Positions 24,571 to 32,465 of a stretch of DNA of 41,986 nt are shown one piece after another (position 1 is the stretch's first letter; the number at the start of each line of letters is the position of its first letter). A model generated the notes under the pieces. It searched no databases, was not told the origin of the DNA, and saw nothing but the letters and a program-made list of their open reading frames with translations. The position numbers were made by a program, and so were the translations under genes. Location: assembly GCA_937912125.1 (NCBI GenBank), contig CALDOK010000255.1:1-41986 (forward strand), given 5' to 3'. Origin of the DNA: an uncultured Pseudomonadota bacterium. GTDB lineage: Bacteria > Myxococcota_A > UBA796 > JAFGLY01.

Positions 24571-26337
24571 TCAGGGGGTGTCCACCCGGTACAGGCTCAC
24601 CCCATCTTCGGGGTAGCTGTGCTCGAGGGTGCCGTGGGCCTCGACGTAGTCCAGCACCGCCTGGCGCCTGTGGTGCTCCAGGGCTTCGGTGTGCACGATG
24701 ATCCAGTGTGCGGGCGGCTCGTGGCTGCTGGAAAAGCCCAGATCGGGTCGCTTGATGTTTGCGGCCTGCTCCAGGCCCAGCACGAAGTCGGTGGGCTGGT
24801 TCTCCGGCACCATGCCCAGCTCGGTGTGGTGCAGGGGATGGTGGTGTACGGACTGCCAGTACACGTAGATCTGGGGGTTGGGGATGGCGTGGGTGGGCCA
24901 CCAGGGGACGTCCAGCACTGTGCCGTCGTCGTCCATGGCGGCCAGATCCAGGTGGACCTGCAGCGGGCGGATGTCGAGCGTGGGCAGGGGGTGGCTCGTG
25001 CTGTCCAGCAGCAGCCCCTCCCCCACCAGGGCTGCAGTGGCCACGGCCGCCAACCCGGTGCGGCGCCAGCCGCCCACACGGGCCAGCAGCACGTCCAGGC
25101 CCAGGGCGCTCAGCAGGGCCACGCAGAGCAACACCCCCAGGGCTACCCGGTAGGTCGAGGCGAAGGCCTGGCTGGCCGGCGCGGCGTACCACAAGGCCAG
25201 CAGGGGCAGGGGGATGAGGCGCCCGGCGAGCATCACGGGCTGACCTGGGCCGAGCATGAGGTAGTGGCCCGAGGCCACCAGAGCGCAGCCCAGGGCTGGC
25301 AGGAGCCAGAAGCGCGGCCCGGGCAGGCGTGGGGCTGGGCTGGTCGGGTGGACCCAGCGCGCCAGCCCCAGGCCGGCCAGCCCCAGGCTCAGCCAGCCCA
25401 GGGCGAACTCCTTGGTGCTGGCGTTGGCTGGTGGGAGCGCGAGCCCCGCACCGTCGACCTGGGCTGGCAGGAGCTGCTGCAGACGCCATGGCAGCACCCA
25501 GCCGCGCAGGGCCGCGTTGGGGTTCTCGCTGCGGTAGAGGATCTCCACCGGTGAGAGCTGGTTGGGGTAGAGCAGCAGCTCCGAGTCTCCGGGAAGCACC
25601 ACGAAGTAGAGGACGAACGGTGCCCCGCCCAGCAGCATGGCCGCAGCGGTGAGGGCCAGCAGCCCCGCCACCTTCCCTCGCTCGCCGGGGGAGCTCCACA
25701 CCATCCAGCCCCCCAGCGCGGCGACGATCAACAGCGCGGTGGCGGCGCTGTAGGGCGAGCTGGACACCAGCAGCCCGAAGCCAACGGCCATGCCAGCCAG
25801 GGGCCTCCAGCTCGGGCGCTCGCGCAGGCGCAGCAGGAGCAGGGCCAGCAGGGGCGGCCCCCAGTGGCACAGCTCGGTGAACTGGCCGTTCATGAGCTGA
25901 TGCAGCGCGAAGGGGTGGATGCCGTAGAGACAGCCCACCGCCAGCGCCGAGCTCTGGCTGGCGCCTAGCCGCCTGGCCAGCAGGAAGCAGGCCAGGCCCG
26001 CGCCGATCAGCTGCAGCCAGATGCCCACGTGCAGGGCGGCCGCGGTCCCGAACCCCAGCAGCTGGGCTGGGACCAACAGAGGCAGGTAGGACCAGCCCAC
26101 GATGGAGAGGTAGCCCCCGCCGGGCCAGGCCACCATCGTGGTCTCCCCGATCAGGCGGCCCTCCTCGAGCAGGCCGCGGGCGAGGATGTCCATGGTCCAC
26201 AGCTGGGATGGGGCGAACCAGGCGTCCAGCGTCGTGGTGGCAGGTGCGCGGAGCAGGGGCCAGGTGACGGCCGCGCCCAGCGCGGCGAGCACCACGACGG
26301 CGGTCCAGAGCCCTCTGTCGCGCATCACCCCGTGCAT
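24571..26337 (-). CDS. GT-C-like polytopic membrane protein, paralogue 3 of 3
   Basis: A 588-residue protein with about 12 membrane helices and a soluble C-terminus (about 450-588). The first outer loop is TTTLDAWFAPSQLW with an Asp, then VAWPGGGYLSIVGW, matching the 'YPxG' loop of the proteins at 10178 and 15828. The soluble domain begins VLDVPWWPTHA and has YVYWQSVHHHPLHH, again matching them. It lacks the YWYY and RxWWP motifs, so it is the most diverged of the three. I choose ATG 26337; the open frame reaches a GTG at 26397, but those extra 20 codons lack the G/C-ending bias of the gene. ATG 26325 is also possible. The upstream SGNH-TPR stop is about 70 bases away. Confidence 0.6.
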   Translation of the reverse strand: MHGVMRDRGLWTAVVVLAALGAAVTWPLLRAPATTTLDAWFAPSQLWTMDILARGLLEEGRLIGETTMVAWPGGGYLSIVGWSYLPLLVPAQLLGFGTAAALHVGIWLQLIGAGLACFLLARRLGASQSSALAVGCLYGIHPFALHQLMNGQFTELCHWGPPLLALLLLRLRERPSWRPLAGMAVGFGLLVSSSPYSAATALLIVAALGGWMVWSSPGERGKVAGLLALTAAAMLLGGAPFVLYFVVLPGDSELLLYPNQLSPVEILYRSENPNAALRGWVLPWRLQQLLPAQVDGAGLALPPANASTKEFALGWLSLGLAGLGLARWVHPTSPAPRLPGPRFWLLPALGCALVASGHYLMLGPGQPVMLAGRLIPLPLLALWYAAPASQAFASTYRVALGVLLCVALLSALGLDVLLARVGGWRRTGLAAVATAALVGEGLLLDSTSHPLPTLDIRPLQVHLDLAAMDDDGTVLDVPWWPTHAIPNPQIYVYWQSVHHHPLHHTELGMVPENQPTDFVLGLEQAANIKRPDLGFSSSHEPPAHWIIVHTEALEHHRRQAVLDYVEAHGTLEHSYPEDGVSLYRVDTP

Positions 26338-26404
26338 CGGTGGCCTGCTGTTGACGTTCGCAGGGCAGGGTAGCACGGACTCGGTCTGTGCTGTCACCGA
26401 TGGA

Positions 26405-28066
26405 TCAGGGCGTGGCGGGCAGCAGCGGCGCCAGGGCCGCGGCGATGTTTTGGGCCAGGATGCGGTTGCCGAGGGGAGAACCGTGGCCGAGATCGCCGTA
26501 GCAGTGGTCGATGAACAGCGCGTCGAAGCCGTGCTCCGCCAGGGCCGCCTGGAAGCTTGGGCGGCTGTCCACCAGCACCACCGAGGGGTCCCAGGCGCGC
26601 AGCGCCCGGAGGGGTCCCAGGGGCCGATTGGCGTACTGGGCCACCACCAAGGGGATCCCGCGGGAGAGCGTCGCGGCCTCGAGGCGGTCGTAGGCTTGGC
26701 GGGTGGGGGAGCGGTCTTCGTGGGCCAGCAGCTCCAGGGTGCGCGCCTGTGCGCGGGCGGCCAGATCCCCCTGGCCCCGCTCCTGGAATATCCATGCGAT
26801 GCGGGCCATCACCACGCTCGAGTTGGACCCTCCAACCAGGCGCCCCGCCTCGGCCAGCAGCCGATCCTCATGGCCCTCGACCTCCAGCAGGTTGAGCAGG
26901 GCCAGGTCGTTGGCGGGGTCCTGGGGGTTGCGCATCAGGGGCTCGGCCAGCGGGGGCCACGCCTCGGCCGCCCCGGGAACGGCGTAGAGGTCGTCGGCTT
27001 CCTGGTGGAAGCGGGGGAGAAGATCTGGGTTCAGGTGCGCGGGAGGGACCAGATGGGTGACCGCCCGGCGTCGGGCGGTGGCGCGTCTGAGGGCGGCCTC
27101 GGCGAGCTCGTCCTGGCCTTGGCGGCTCCAGCAGAGTCCAAGGTGGACCAGCGCGGGGCCGAACAGGGGGTCCAGCGACACGGCCTGGTCGGCGATCTCT
27201 GCCGCCTCGGCGCAGCGATCCTGGCTGGCCAGCAGATGGGCCAGGCCGAAGAGGGCGTAGTGCTGGGCGGACCCCTGGGCCAACATGGCGCGCCAGCCGC
27301 GCTCCGCATCGTCGGGCTGGCCCAGGCTCTCGTGTACGATGGCCAGCTCCCGGAGCAGCTGGGGGTTGGTGGGGTCCGTCTGGGCGCCCGCCTCGAGCAC
27401 TTCGTGGGCTTGGTCCGGTTCGCCGCGCTCCACCAGCTCCCAGGCTTGGATCACGGGAGGGGGCCAGCGCGTGCGTCCCGTACCCAACAGCTCGAGCAGG
27501 ACCTCGTGGTCGCCTCGCGCCGTGGGCTCCGCGGAGTTGGCGCGGGAGGGCTCGCTGGGCTCCCGACCGAGCTCGAAGACCAGCAGCTCCACCAGCCGCC
27601 AGGACTTGAGCCAGCGGGCGGGGCCCTCGCGATCCGCCAGGGACGCGCCGTGGTCGGGGATGGCGCGCCGGGGGGGCTGGTAGGGCTGGGCCGCCGCGCT
27701 CCCCACCGGGTCGTTCGCGCCCATCATGGCCACCAGCACATGAGGCTGGTAGCGGTCCAGATCGTCGTCGAGGCGGGCCATCAGCACGGAGCTGTCCGCG
27801 CCCCCGAGGGCCCGGTTGATCACCTGGTAGCGCTGGCCATCGCTCCGCGCCGCGAGTATTCCCTCGAGCTGGGCGGGCCAGGCGTCATCACCCCCCATGG
27901 CGGTGGTGGACTCGCCGATGCACAGCACCCGCACCGCCCCGTCCTCCCGCTCGACGTCAGCGCCCGGGTCGAGGCCACCCACCAGCCGCAGGCTGAGCTC
28001 GAGCGCGACGAAGACCAGCAGCAGGCTGACGCCCACCGCGGCACCGCGCTCGAGGAGCTTGGTCAT
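26405..28066 (-). CDS. SGNH hydrolase with TPR-like region, paralogue B
   Basis: A 553-residue protein with an N-terminal anchor (about 8-30). SGNH block I is G51-E52-S53-TTAMGG, the GxND block is MMGA-N118-D119, and the last block is D525-LG-H528 in GDLGHGSPLGNRILA. Between blocks III and V is a long insertion (about 190-440) made of TPR-like helix pairs, such as LLRELAIVHESLGQPDDAER and LAHLLASQDRCAEAAEIADQ. So the hydrolase domain is split by the solenoid, unlike paralogue A where the main TPR part is at the end. The ATG at 28066 overlaps the preceding stop (ATGA). Possible esterase or acyltransferase of the surface glycan. Confidence 0.72.
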   Translation of the reverse strand: MTKLLERGAAVGVSLLLVFVALELSLRLVGGLDPGADVEREDGAVRVLCIGESTTAMGGDDAWPAQLEGILAARSDGQRYQVINRALGGADSSVLMARLDDDLDRYQPHVLVAMMGANDPVGSAAAQPYQPPRRAIPDHGASLADREGPARWLKSWRLVELLVFELGREPSEPSRANSAEPTARGDHEVLLELLGTGRTRWPPPVIQAWELVERGEPDQAHEVLEAGAQTDPTNPQLLRELAIVHESLGQPDDAERGWRAMLAQGSAQHYALFGLAHLLASQDRCAEAAEIADQAVSLDPLFGPALVHLGLCWSRQGQDELAEAALRRATARRRAVTHLVPPAHLNPDLLPRFHQEADDLYAVPGAAEAWPPLAEPLMRNPQDPANDLALLNLLEVEGHEDRLLAEAGRLVGGSNSSVVMARIAWIFQERGQGDLAARAQARTLELLAHEDRSPTRQAYDRLEAATLSRGIPLVVAQYANRPLGPLRALRAWDPSVVLVDSRPSFQAALAEHGFDALFIDHCYGDLGHGSPLGNRILAQNIAAALAPLLPATP

Positions 28067-29019
28067 GGAGCGGGGGCGCCTTGGGGTGAAGGCTGGTCGA
28101 CCCTGACCTCGCAGGTGGCGATCACCCGGTCGAACAAGGGGTCCAGGCGAACGGGCGCGTCCTCGTCTTCGTACAGGCGCTTCTTGAAGGGCACGATGGC
28201 CGTGATGTCCTGCTGCACCGCCAGGATCTGGTCGTCCCGGATCAGCTCCAGCATCTGGAAGAAGTAGCCCCCGACGACTTGGTTGTCGGCCTCGAAGGTC
28301 TCGATCATCGGTCCGAAGAGCTTGGCCTGCGCGGGGCTCACCGCCAGCCCCTCTTGCTGCTCCAGGAAGACCACGCCGGTGGCGATGTCCTGGGCTGTGA
28401 GGATCTGGGTGCGCTCGGCGGGGGCGGCGGCGGGCTGGCTCGATGCGGGCTGGGCGGCCCGCTCCCGGAGCAGATCGTGCACCGTGGCGAAGCCGTCTTC
28501 GGCCGCCGGGTGGGAGACCAGCTGGGCGAGGATCTCGTTGGCCTCGCGCTGGCCCTGGGAGGTCTCGATGTGGTGCTTGTGCTCGAGGAGCCAGGCTTCC
28601 TGGTCGTGGTTCAGGGCGGCATGCATGGCGTCGTTGCTGCCCAGCACCCGCTTCCAGGCGGTGCCCATGGGCTCGAGCAGGGGCAGCAGGGCGCGGCACT
28701 GCTCCGGCGAGGCGCCCAGCTCCGGGCGTTCGGACTCGAAGTACACCAGCCCGGCCAGGATCTTGGGGAAGCTGAGGGGCCAGGCGCCGTAGGGGTTGCC
28801 GTCGGCCTGGTCACCCGCAGGCAGGGCATGTTGGCCGGGAGGAGGTGGGCCGGGAGGGCCCCCGCCGGGGCCTGGGGGGCCGTGGGGGTGGGGTGGGGCG
28901 TCGCTTGTCGAGGTCGAGGTCGAGGTCGAGGTCGAGGTCGAGGTCGTGGGGGCGTCGCAGGCGAGCGCCAGGAGGACTGTGCAGAGGGGGGCGACGGGCA
29001 GGAGACGGTTGGCGTTCAC
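28063..29019 (-). CDS. Lipoprotein with a duplicated helical domain; first gene of the long operon
   Basis: A 318-residue protein. The GTG at 29019 has GAGGG nine bases upstream and opens a lipoprotein signal (VNANRLLPVAPLCTVLLALAC, lipid Cys 21). A Thr-Ser repeat (about 25-39) and a Gly/Pro-rich linker (41-62) follow. Two related segments come next: residues 86-147 (ILAGLVYFE, LGASPEQCRALLPLLE, HDQEAWL) and 210-270 (IATGVVFLE, LAVSPAQAKLFGPMIE, RDDQILA). This is an internal duplication; I know no family name. A distal tail has CEVRVDQPSP. The upstream extension of the open frame to 29322 is rejected because it has no signal and overlaps the promoter. The protein may be the outer-envelope partner of the glycan machinery. 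Confidence 0.68.
   Translation of the reverse strand: MNANRLLPVAPLCTVLLALACDAPTTSTSTSTSTSTSTSDAPPHPHGPPGPGGGPPGPPPPGQHALPAGDQADGNPYGAWPLSFPKILAGLVYFESERPELGASPEQCRALLPLLEPMGTAWKRVLGSNDAMHAALNHDQEAWLLEHKHHIETSQGQREANEILAQLVSHPAAEDGFATVHDLLRERAAQPASSQPAAAPAERTQILTAQDIATGVVFLEQQEGLAVSPAQAKLFGPMIETFEADNQVVGGYFFQMLELIRDDQILAVQQDITAIVPFKKRLYEDEDAPVRLDPLFDRVIATCEVRVDQPSPQGAPAP
28907..28946 (-). repeat. Hexanucleotide tandem repeat coding for Thr-Ser
   Basis: On the plus strand GTCGAG is repeated six times in a row (28907-28942), followed by a partial unit. It lies in frame in the lipoprotein gene and codes for alternating Thr and Ser just after the lipidated Cys. Slippage would add or remove two residues without a frameshift. 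Confidence 0.9.
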
Positions 29020-29069
29020 AGGCGAGCCCTCTGGGTGGCGCCGGCCATGGCGGGCCTGCGCGGGCGGTG

Positions 29070-29078
29070 AGTATAGCA
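29070..29078 (-). promoter_or_regulatory. Extended -10 promoter of the long operon
   Basis: Minus strand reads TTGCTATACT: a TGn plus TATACT, one base off the TATAAT consensus. No TTGACA-like -35 stands 16-18 bases upstream, as is usual for extended -10 promoters. Transcription would start near 29063, about 44 bases before the GTG at 29019. The call is from sequence pattern only. Confidence 0.45.
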
Positions 29079-29209
29079 AGCGAGCGTGGCGAGGCTGGCT
29101 GGTCCGGTGGGGATCGGCCGCAGGGGTCCCGCCGTGGCATGAGTCGCCTATCCTGCTGGCCTTCGCCGGGGCGGTGCGCCGGATGAGCGCGCCGCGATAG
29201 GGCTCTCGC

Positions 29210-30916
29210 ATGTCTTCAGATCGCCCCCAGAAGTCCTCCAGCGCCGCGCCGCGCAAGCGCCGGTCCCGTCCCCGCAAGCGCAAGGGCAGCGGCCCCAAGG
29301 CTCCGGTGGTGCGCCGCTGCATCGTCGATCCGGATCTGCCGGCAGATCAGCCCCTGAGCCCCGAGGAGGTGGCCGACATGAAGCGCCACCTGCGCTTCGT
29401 GGAGGCCTACAGGGCCGTGCTGCGGCCCCGGCTCAACGCCCGCGAGGCGCGCATGGTCGATGGCAGCCTCGAGCCCGAGCACCGCGGCGCCTGCCTGCAC
29501 CTGCTGTCCAAGATCGACCGCGGCACCATCCTGGCGGCTCTGGACCGCGAGCCCCTGTCCTCGGACCTCCAGGTGCGCGCCAAGTTCCTGGCCACGGCGG
29601 CGGGCATCTCCGGTGACGTGGGCATCCTGCTGCACTTCCTCGAGGCCGTCTGCCAGACCGCCGCCAGCGACCAGGCGGTGCGGGCCTTCACCCGAGCCCT
29701 CGATCGCATCGACTTCGCCGATCTCAGCGCCGCTCGCATGGGGCGCCTGCTCGACGTGATGCAGCGGGCCTTCCCCGAGCGCGAGCTGGTGGGTGCCCTG
29801 TTCGGCCTGCTCCGTAACCCGGGCTTCGAGGCAGCCTTCGATGCCAGCGCAGCCGATCTGGACCCCGCGGTGGCCCAGCGCTTCGTGCCTCTGCGGGCGG
29901 TCCATCGGGCCATGTCCGGCGCGGGCGGACGCCAGCGGTCCGGCGCGGGCGACGAGCGGGATCTGGCGCGGGGGCTACCCATGGTGCTCTCGACGCCGCC
30001 GTCGATGCTCGAGGCCTATCCCCTCCCTGTGCGGGAGCGGCTGCTGGACGCCGCGCTGCGCAGCGGCAGCGACGTCGCCCTGGGCCACCCGGGGGTCGAG
30101 GTGCTCCTGGGCAGCCTGCCGCCCGATGGCCACGCTTCGGCCCGTCACGGCATGGCCTTGGCTCGATCGCGGCTGGCCCGCGGTGAGATCGACCAGGCCC
30201 GCACGGTGCTGCAGGGGCTGGCCAAGGGCCCGGCGGGGGACGACGCCAAGCGGCTGCTCCAGCGCCTCGCGGGGGTCATCGCCGGCCCCCTGGCCCTGGA
30301 CGAGCCCGCCCTCGAGCCCGCGGGCAGCCTGCAGGCGGGCTTCCACCTGCGCCGGGTGGAGCCGGTGTGGCTGCGCTTCTCCACCTCCGGCGCCCGGGAT
30401 CGCTTCGCGGCCGAGGCCGCGCTGCAGGCCCAGGCCTGCCTGCCGGCGGTAGCGGACATCCTGGAGCAGGGGACCGCCAAGGGCCGCGGTGCCTTCGTGG
30501 CCATCGAGGCCCAGGGCCGGCGCCTGGATCTGCTGCTGGCCGACCGCGAGCTGCACCTGAGCTACGACGAGGCCCGGGATCTGGCCATCGCCGGGGTGCG
30601 CATCCTGCGCGCCCTGGGGCTGGCGGGCTTGGCCTTGCCCGATGTCGATCCCCGACGCTTCCTGGTGCCCCGTCCGGGCGCGTGGGAGCAGCTCGTCCTG
30701 GCGGATCTGGGCGGGGTGGTGGACCTGGGCGTGGCCCAGGCGGCGCTGCACCTGCGCCCTCAGGTCGGCGCCTGGTGCCACGGCGCGCTGTGCTTCCCGC
30801 CCTTCCGGGGCGCACGCCTACGCCGGGAGGTTCCGCGCTCCATGCGGGGGGTCATCGAGGCCGCCCGGGACCAGGGCGCCGAGCCTGCGGTGCTGGTGCA
30901 GCGCATGGCGCGCTGA
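29210..30916 (+). CDS. Large protein with a degenerate kinase-like C-terminal domain
   Basis: A 568-residue soluble protein. The first 35 residues are basic (RKRRSRPRKRKG), suggesting a nucleic-acid or acidic-surface contact. The middle (about 50-380) is helical with no motif I can name. From about 385 the sequence resembles the C-lobe of a protein kinase that has lost its residues: ARDLAIAGVRILRALGLAGL, then LPDVDPRRFLV in the catalytic-loop position (H-RD-K-xx-N missing), then LVLADLGGVVDLG where DFG would be. No P-loop is visible. So phosphotransfer is unlikely. The ATG at 29210 has AGGG nine bases upstream. The gene is divergent from the operon and ends three bases before the convergent lipase stop. 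The kinase likeness is weak and needs a profile search. Confidence 0.5.
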   Translation: MSSDRPQKSSSAAPRKRRSRPRKRKGSGPKAPVVRRCIVDPDLPADQPLSPEEVADMKRHLRFVEAYRAVLRPRLNAREARMVDGSLEPEHRGACLHLLSKIDRGTILAALDREPLSSDLQVRAKFLATAAGISGDVGILLHFLEAVCQTAASDQAVRAFTRALDRIDFADLSAARMGRLLDVMQRAFPERELVGALFGLLRNPGFEAAFDASAADLDPAVAQRFVPLRAVHRAMSGAGGRQRSGAGDERDLARGLPMVLSTPPSMLEAYPLPVRERLLDAALRSGSDVALGHPGVEVLLGSLPPDGHASARHGMALARSRLARGEIDQARTVLQGLAKGPAGDDAKRLLQRLAGVIAGPLALDEPALEPAGSLQAGFHLRRVEPVWLRFSTSGARDRFAAEAALQAQACLPAVADILEQGTAKGRGAFVAIEAQGRRLDLLLADRELHLSYDEARDLAIAGVRILRALGLAGLALPDVDPRRFLVPRPGAWEQLVLADLGGVVDLGVAQAALHLRPQVGAWCHGALCFPPFRGARLRREVPRSMRGVIEAARDQGAEPAVLVQRMAR

Positions 30917-30919
30917 CGA

Positions 30920-32365
30920 TCAGTCCTCGCAGGTCACGTCTTCGGGGGTGGCGGGGCAGCACACCGGCTCGTTCCAGACGCAAGCCCGGGCCGGGTCCCG
31001 CTCGGTTCCAGCCAGGCGCTCCCGCAACCAGTCCAGCTGGGCGGGCAGGGACCACAGGGTGCCCTCGGAGTGACCGGCCTGGGCGCACTCGATCTGCTCG
31101 AGGTCCCAGCCCTGCTCGCAGAGCAGGTCGAAGTCGTCGCGCTGGTACTCCGGCACCACCAGGGTGTCCTCGCTGCCGTAGACCGCCAACACCGGGGTGC
31201 TGCGCAGGCGGGGGATGCTGGACGACGACGCGGAGCTCTCGTGCACGTAGCAGGACCAGGGCTCCACACCATCCCAGTCGCCCGCGAGCACGGCAGAGAT
31301 GAACTGCTCGGTGTAGATGTCGCCCACTTCGTCGATGGAGTCCGCGTCGAAGTCGACCTCCGGCTCGCACTCCTCCATCTCGCCCATCAGCGCCTCCTCG
31401 ACGGTGTCGGCGAAGTACCAGGGCTCCTCGTTGGTGAGCAGGCCGTGCAGATCGGCGGGCGCGTCGTACCAGCGCCGCATGCCCACCAGGCTCAGGGCGG
31501 CCAGGGCGGTAGGATCGCTGTACTCGGCCATGGCGTGGCTGACGACGGACACCAGGCTGTGGGCCGGTGCGGAGGCAGCCACCGCCACGACCTCGAACTC
31601 GGGAGCGTAGTAGGGGCCCGCCAGCTCGACGAAGAACGCGGCATGCCCGCCCTGGGAGGCGCCCCAGATCACCACGTCTTCTCGGACCTCGCCCTCGATC
31701 TCGTCTGCCAGCTCGCCGCGCACCAAGGCCAGCCCGGCCCTCAAGGCGTCCCAGGACCCGATGGCCACCTGCTCGCCCACCTGGGGCGCGTGGTGGGCGG
31801 TGGAGCCTGCCCCCATGCCGTTCATGCCGATGTAGTCGGGGGCGATGACCACGAAGCCGTTGGCCGCCAGCAGGGCGGGCTGGACTGGGCCGATGAGGCT
31901 ATCGGCGCTGGGGGCGCAGGCGTCGTTGGCGCCGGCGAAGCCGTGGAGCATCAAGGCCACGGGCCAGGGCTCCGACGGCGCGGCCTCGAGGTGGGCGGGG
32001 AACGCGATCATGCCCGTAGCCTCGACCTGCACGCCCCGATCCTGGGTGGTGTAGCGGTACTTGTACAGCCGCAGGCCGTAGGACACCGGCGTCAATGACT
32101 CGAAGCCCGCCAGGGTGAGCAGGCCGTCCAGGGCGCTGGACTCGAGGTCGAAGCGGTCGTTCTCGTCCCAGTCCACCGGCTGGCCCAGATCCGCCGCGCG
32201 CAGCAGCGTGTAGCCGGTGCTCGAGCACAGATCGACGGGCAGCGGCGGGCCCTGGACCACCGGGTCTGCGCTGTCCTGCTCGCCCTTGTCGCAGGCCCCC
32301 AGCAGCAAGGCCAGGGCGATCATCGTGGTGGAAGGGTAGCTCGAAAGGTCGTGATGGGTGCGCAT
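30920..32365 (-). CDS. Secreted alpha/beta-hydrolase lipoprotein (lipase/esterase-like)
   Basis: A 481-residue protein with a lipoprotein signal (MIALALLLGAC, lipid Cys 25 with the ATG at 32365). The catalytic Ser is S237 in GASQGG, Asp is probably D400 in GSEDTLV, and His is H432 in AGHSEG, all in normal order. Upstream, ALMLHGFAGAND supplies the oxyanion loop and FVVIAPDYIGMNG matches secretory lipases. Six or more cysteines near the C-terminus (VCCPATPEDVTC) point to disulphides. Substrate is likely an ester or lipid outside the cell. I keep the ATG at 32365; starting at 32323 would leave the signal peptide without a basic N-region and without a ribosome site. It lies alone on the minus strand, near-convergent with the gene at 29210. 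Confidence 0.78.
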   Translation of the reverse strand: MRTHHDLSSYPSTTMIALALLLGACDKGEQDSADPVVQGPPLPVDLCSSTGYTLLRAADLGQPVDWDENDRFDLESSALDGLLTLAGFESLTPVSYGLRLYKYRYTTQDRGVQVEATGMIAFPAHLEAAPSEPWPVALMLHGFAGANDACAPSADSLIGPVQPALLAANGFVVIAPDYIGMNGMGAGSTAHHAPQVGEQVAIGSWDALRAGLALVRGELADEIEGEVREDVVIWGASQGGHAAFFVELAGPYYAPEFEVVAVAASAPAHSLVSVVSHAMAEYSDPTALAALSLVGMRRWYDAPADLHGLLTNEEPWYFADTVEEALMGEMEECEPEVDFDADSIDEVGDIYTEQFISAVLAGDWDGVEPWSCYVHESSASSSSIPRLRSTPVLAVYGSEDTLVVPEYQRDDFDLLCEQGWDLEQIECAQAGHSEGTLWSLPAQLDWLRERLAGTERDPARACVWNEPVCCPATPEDVTCED

Positions 32366-32405
32366 GGGCTGAGCCTAACCAGCCGCGTCGCGGGGCCCAG
32401 CGTGT

Positions 32406-32420
32406 CGCGGGAATCCCGCG
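32406..32420 (-). terminator. GC-rich palindrome between two minus-strand genes
   Basis: CGCGGG pairs with CCCGCG around three bases (32412-32414). It lies 46 bases past the stop of the GT39-like gene and 41 bases before the lipase ATG. No U-run. It could be a weak terminator, or an operator or protein site for the lipase promoter. Confidence 0.3.
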
Positions 32421-32465
32421 GCTCTGGGGTGGGCGGCACTGCGAGGCCAGGCGCGGACCTGGAGA

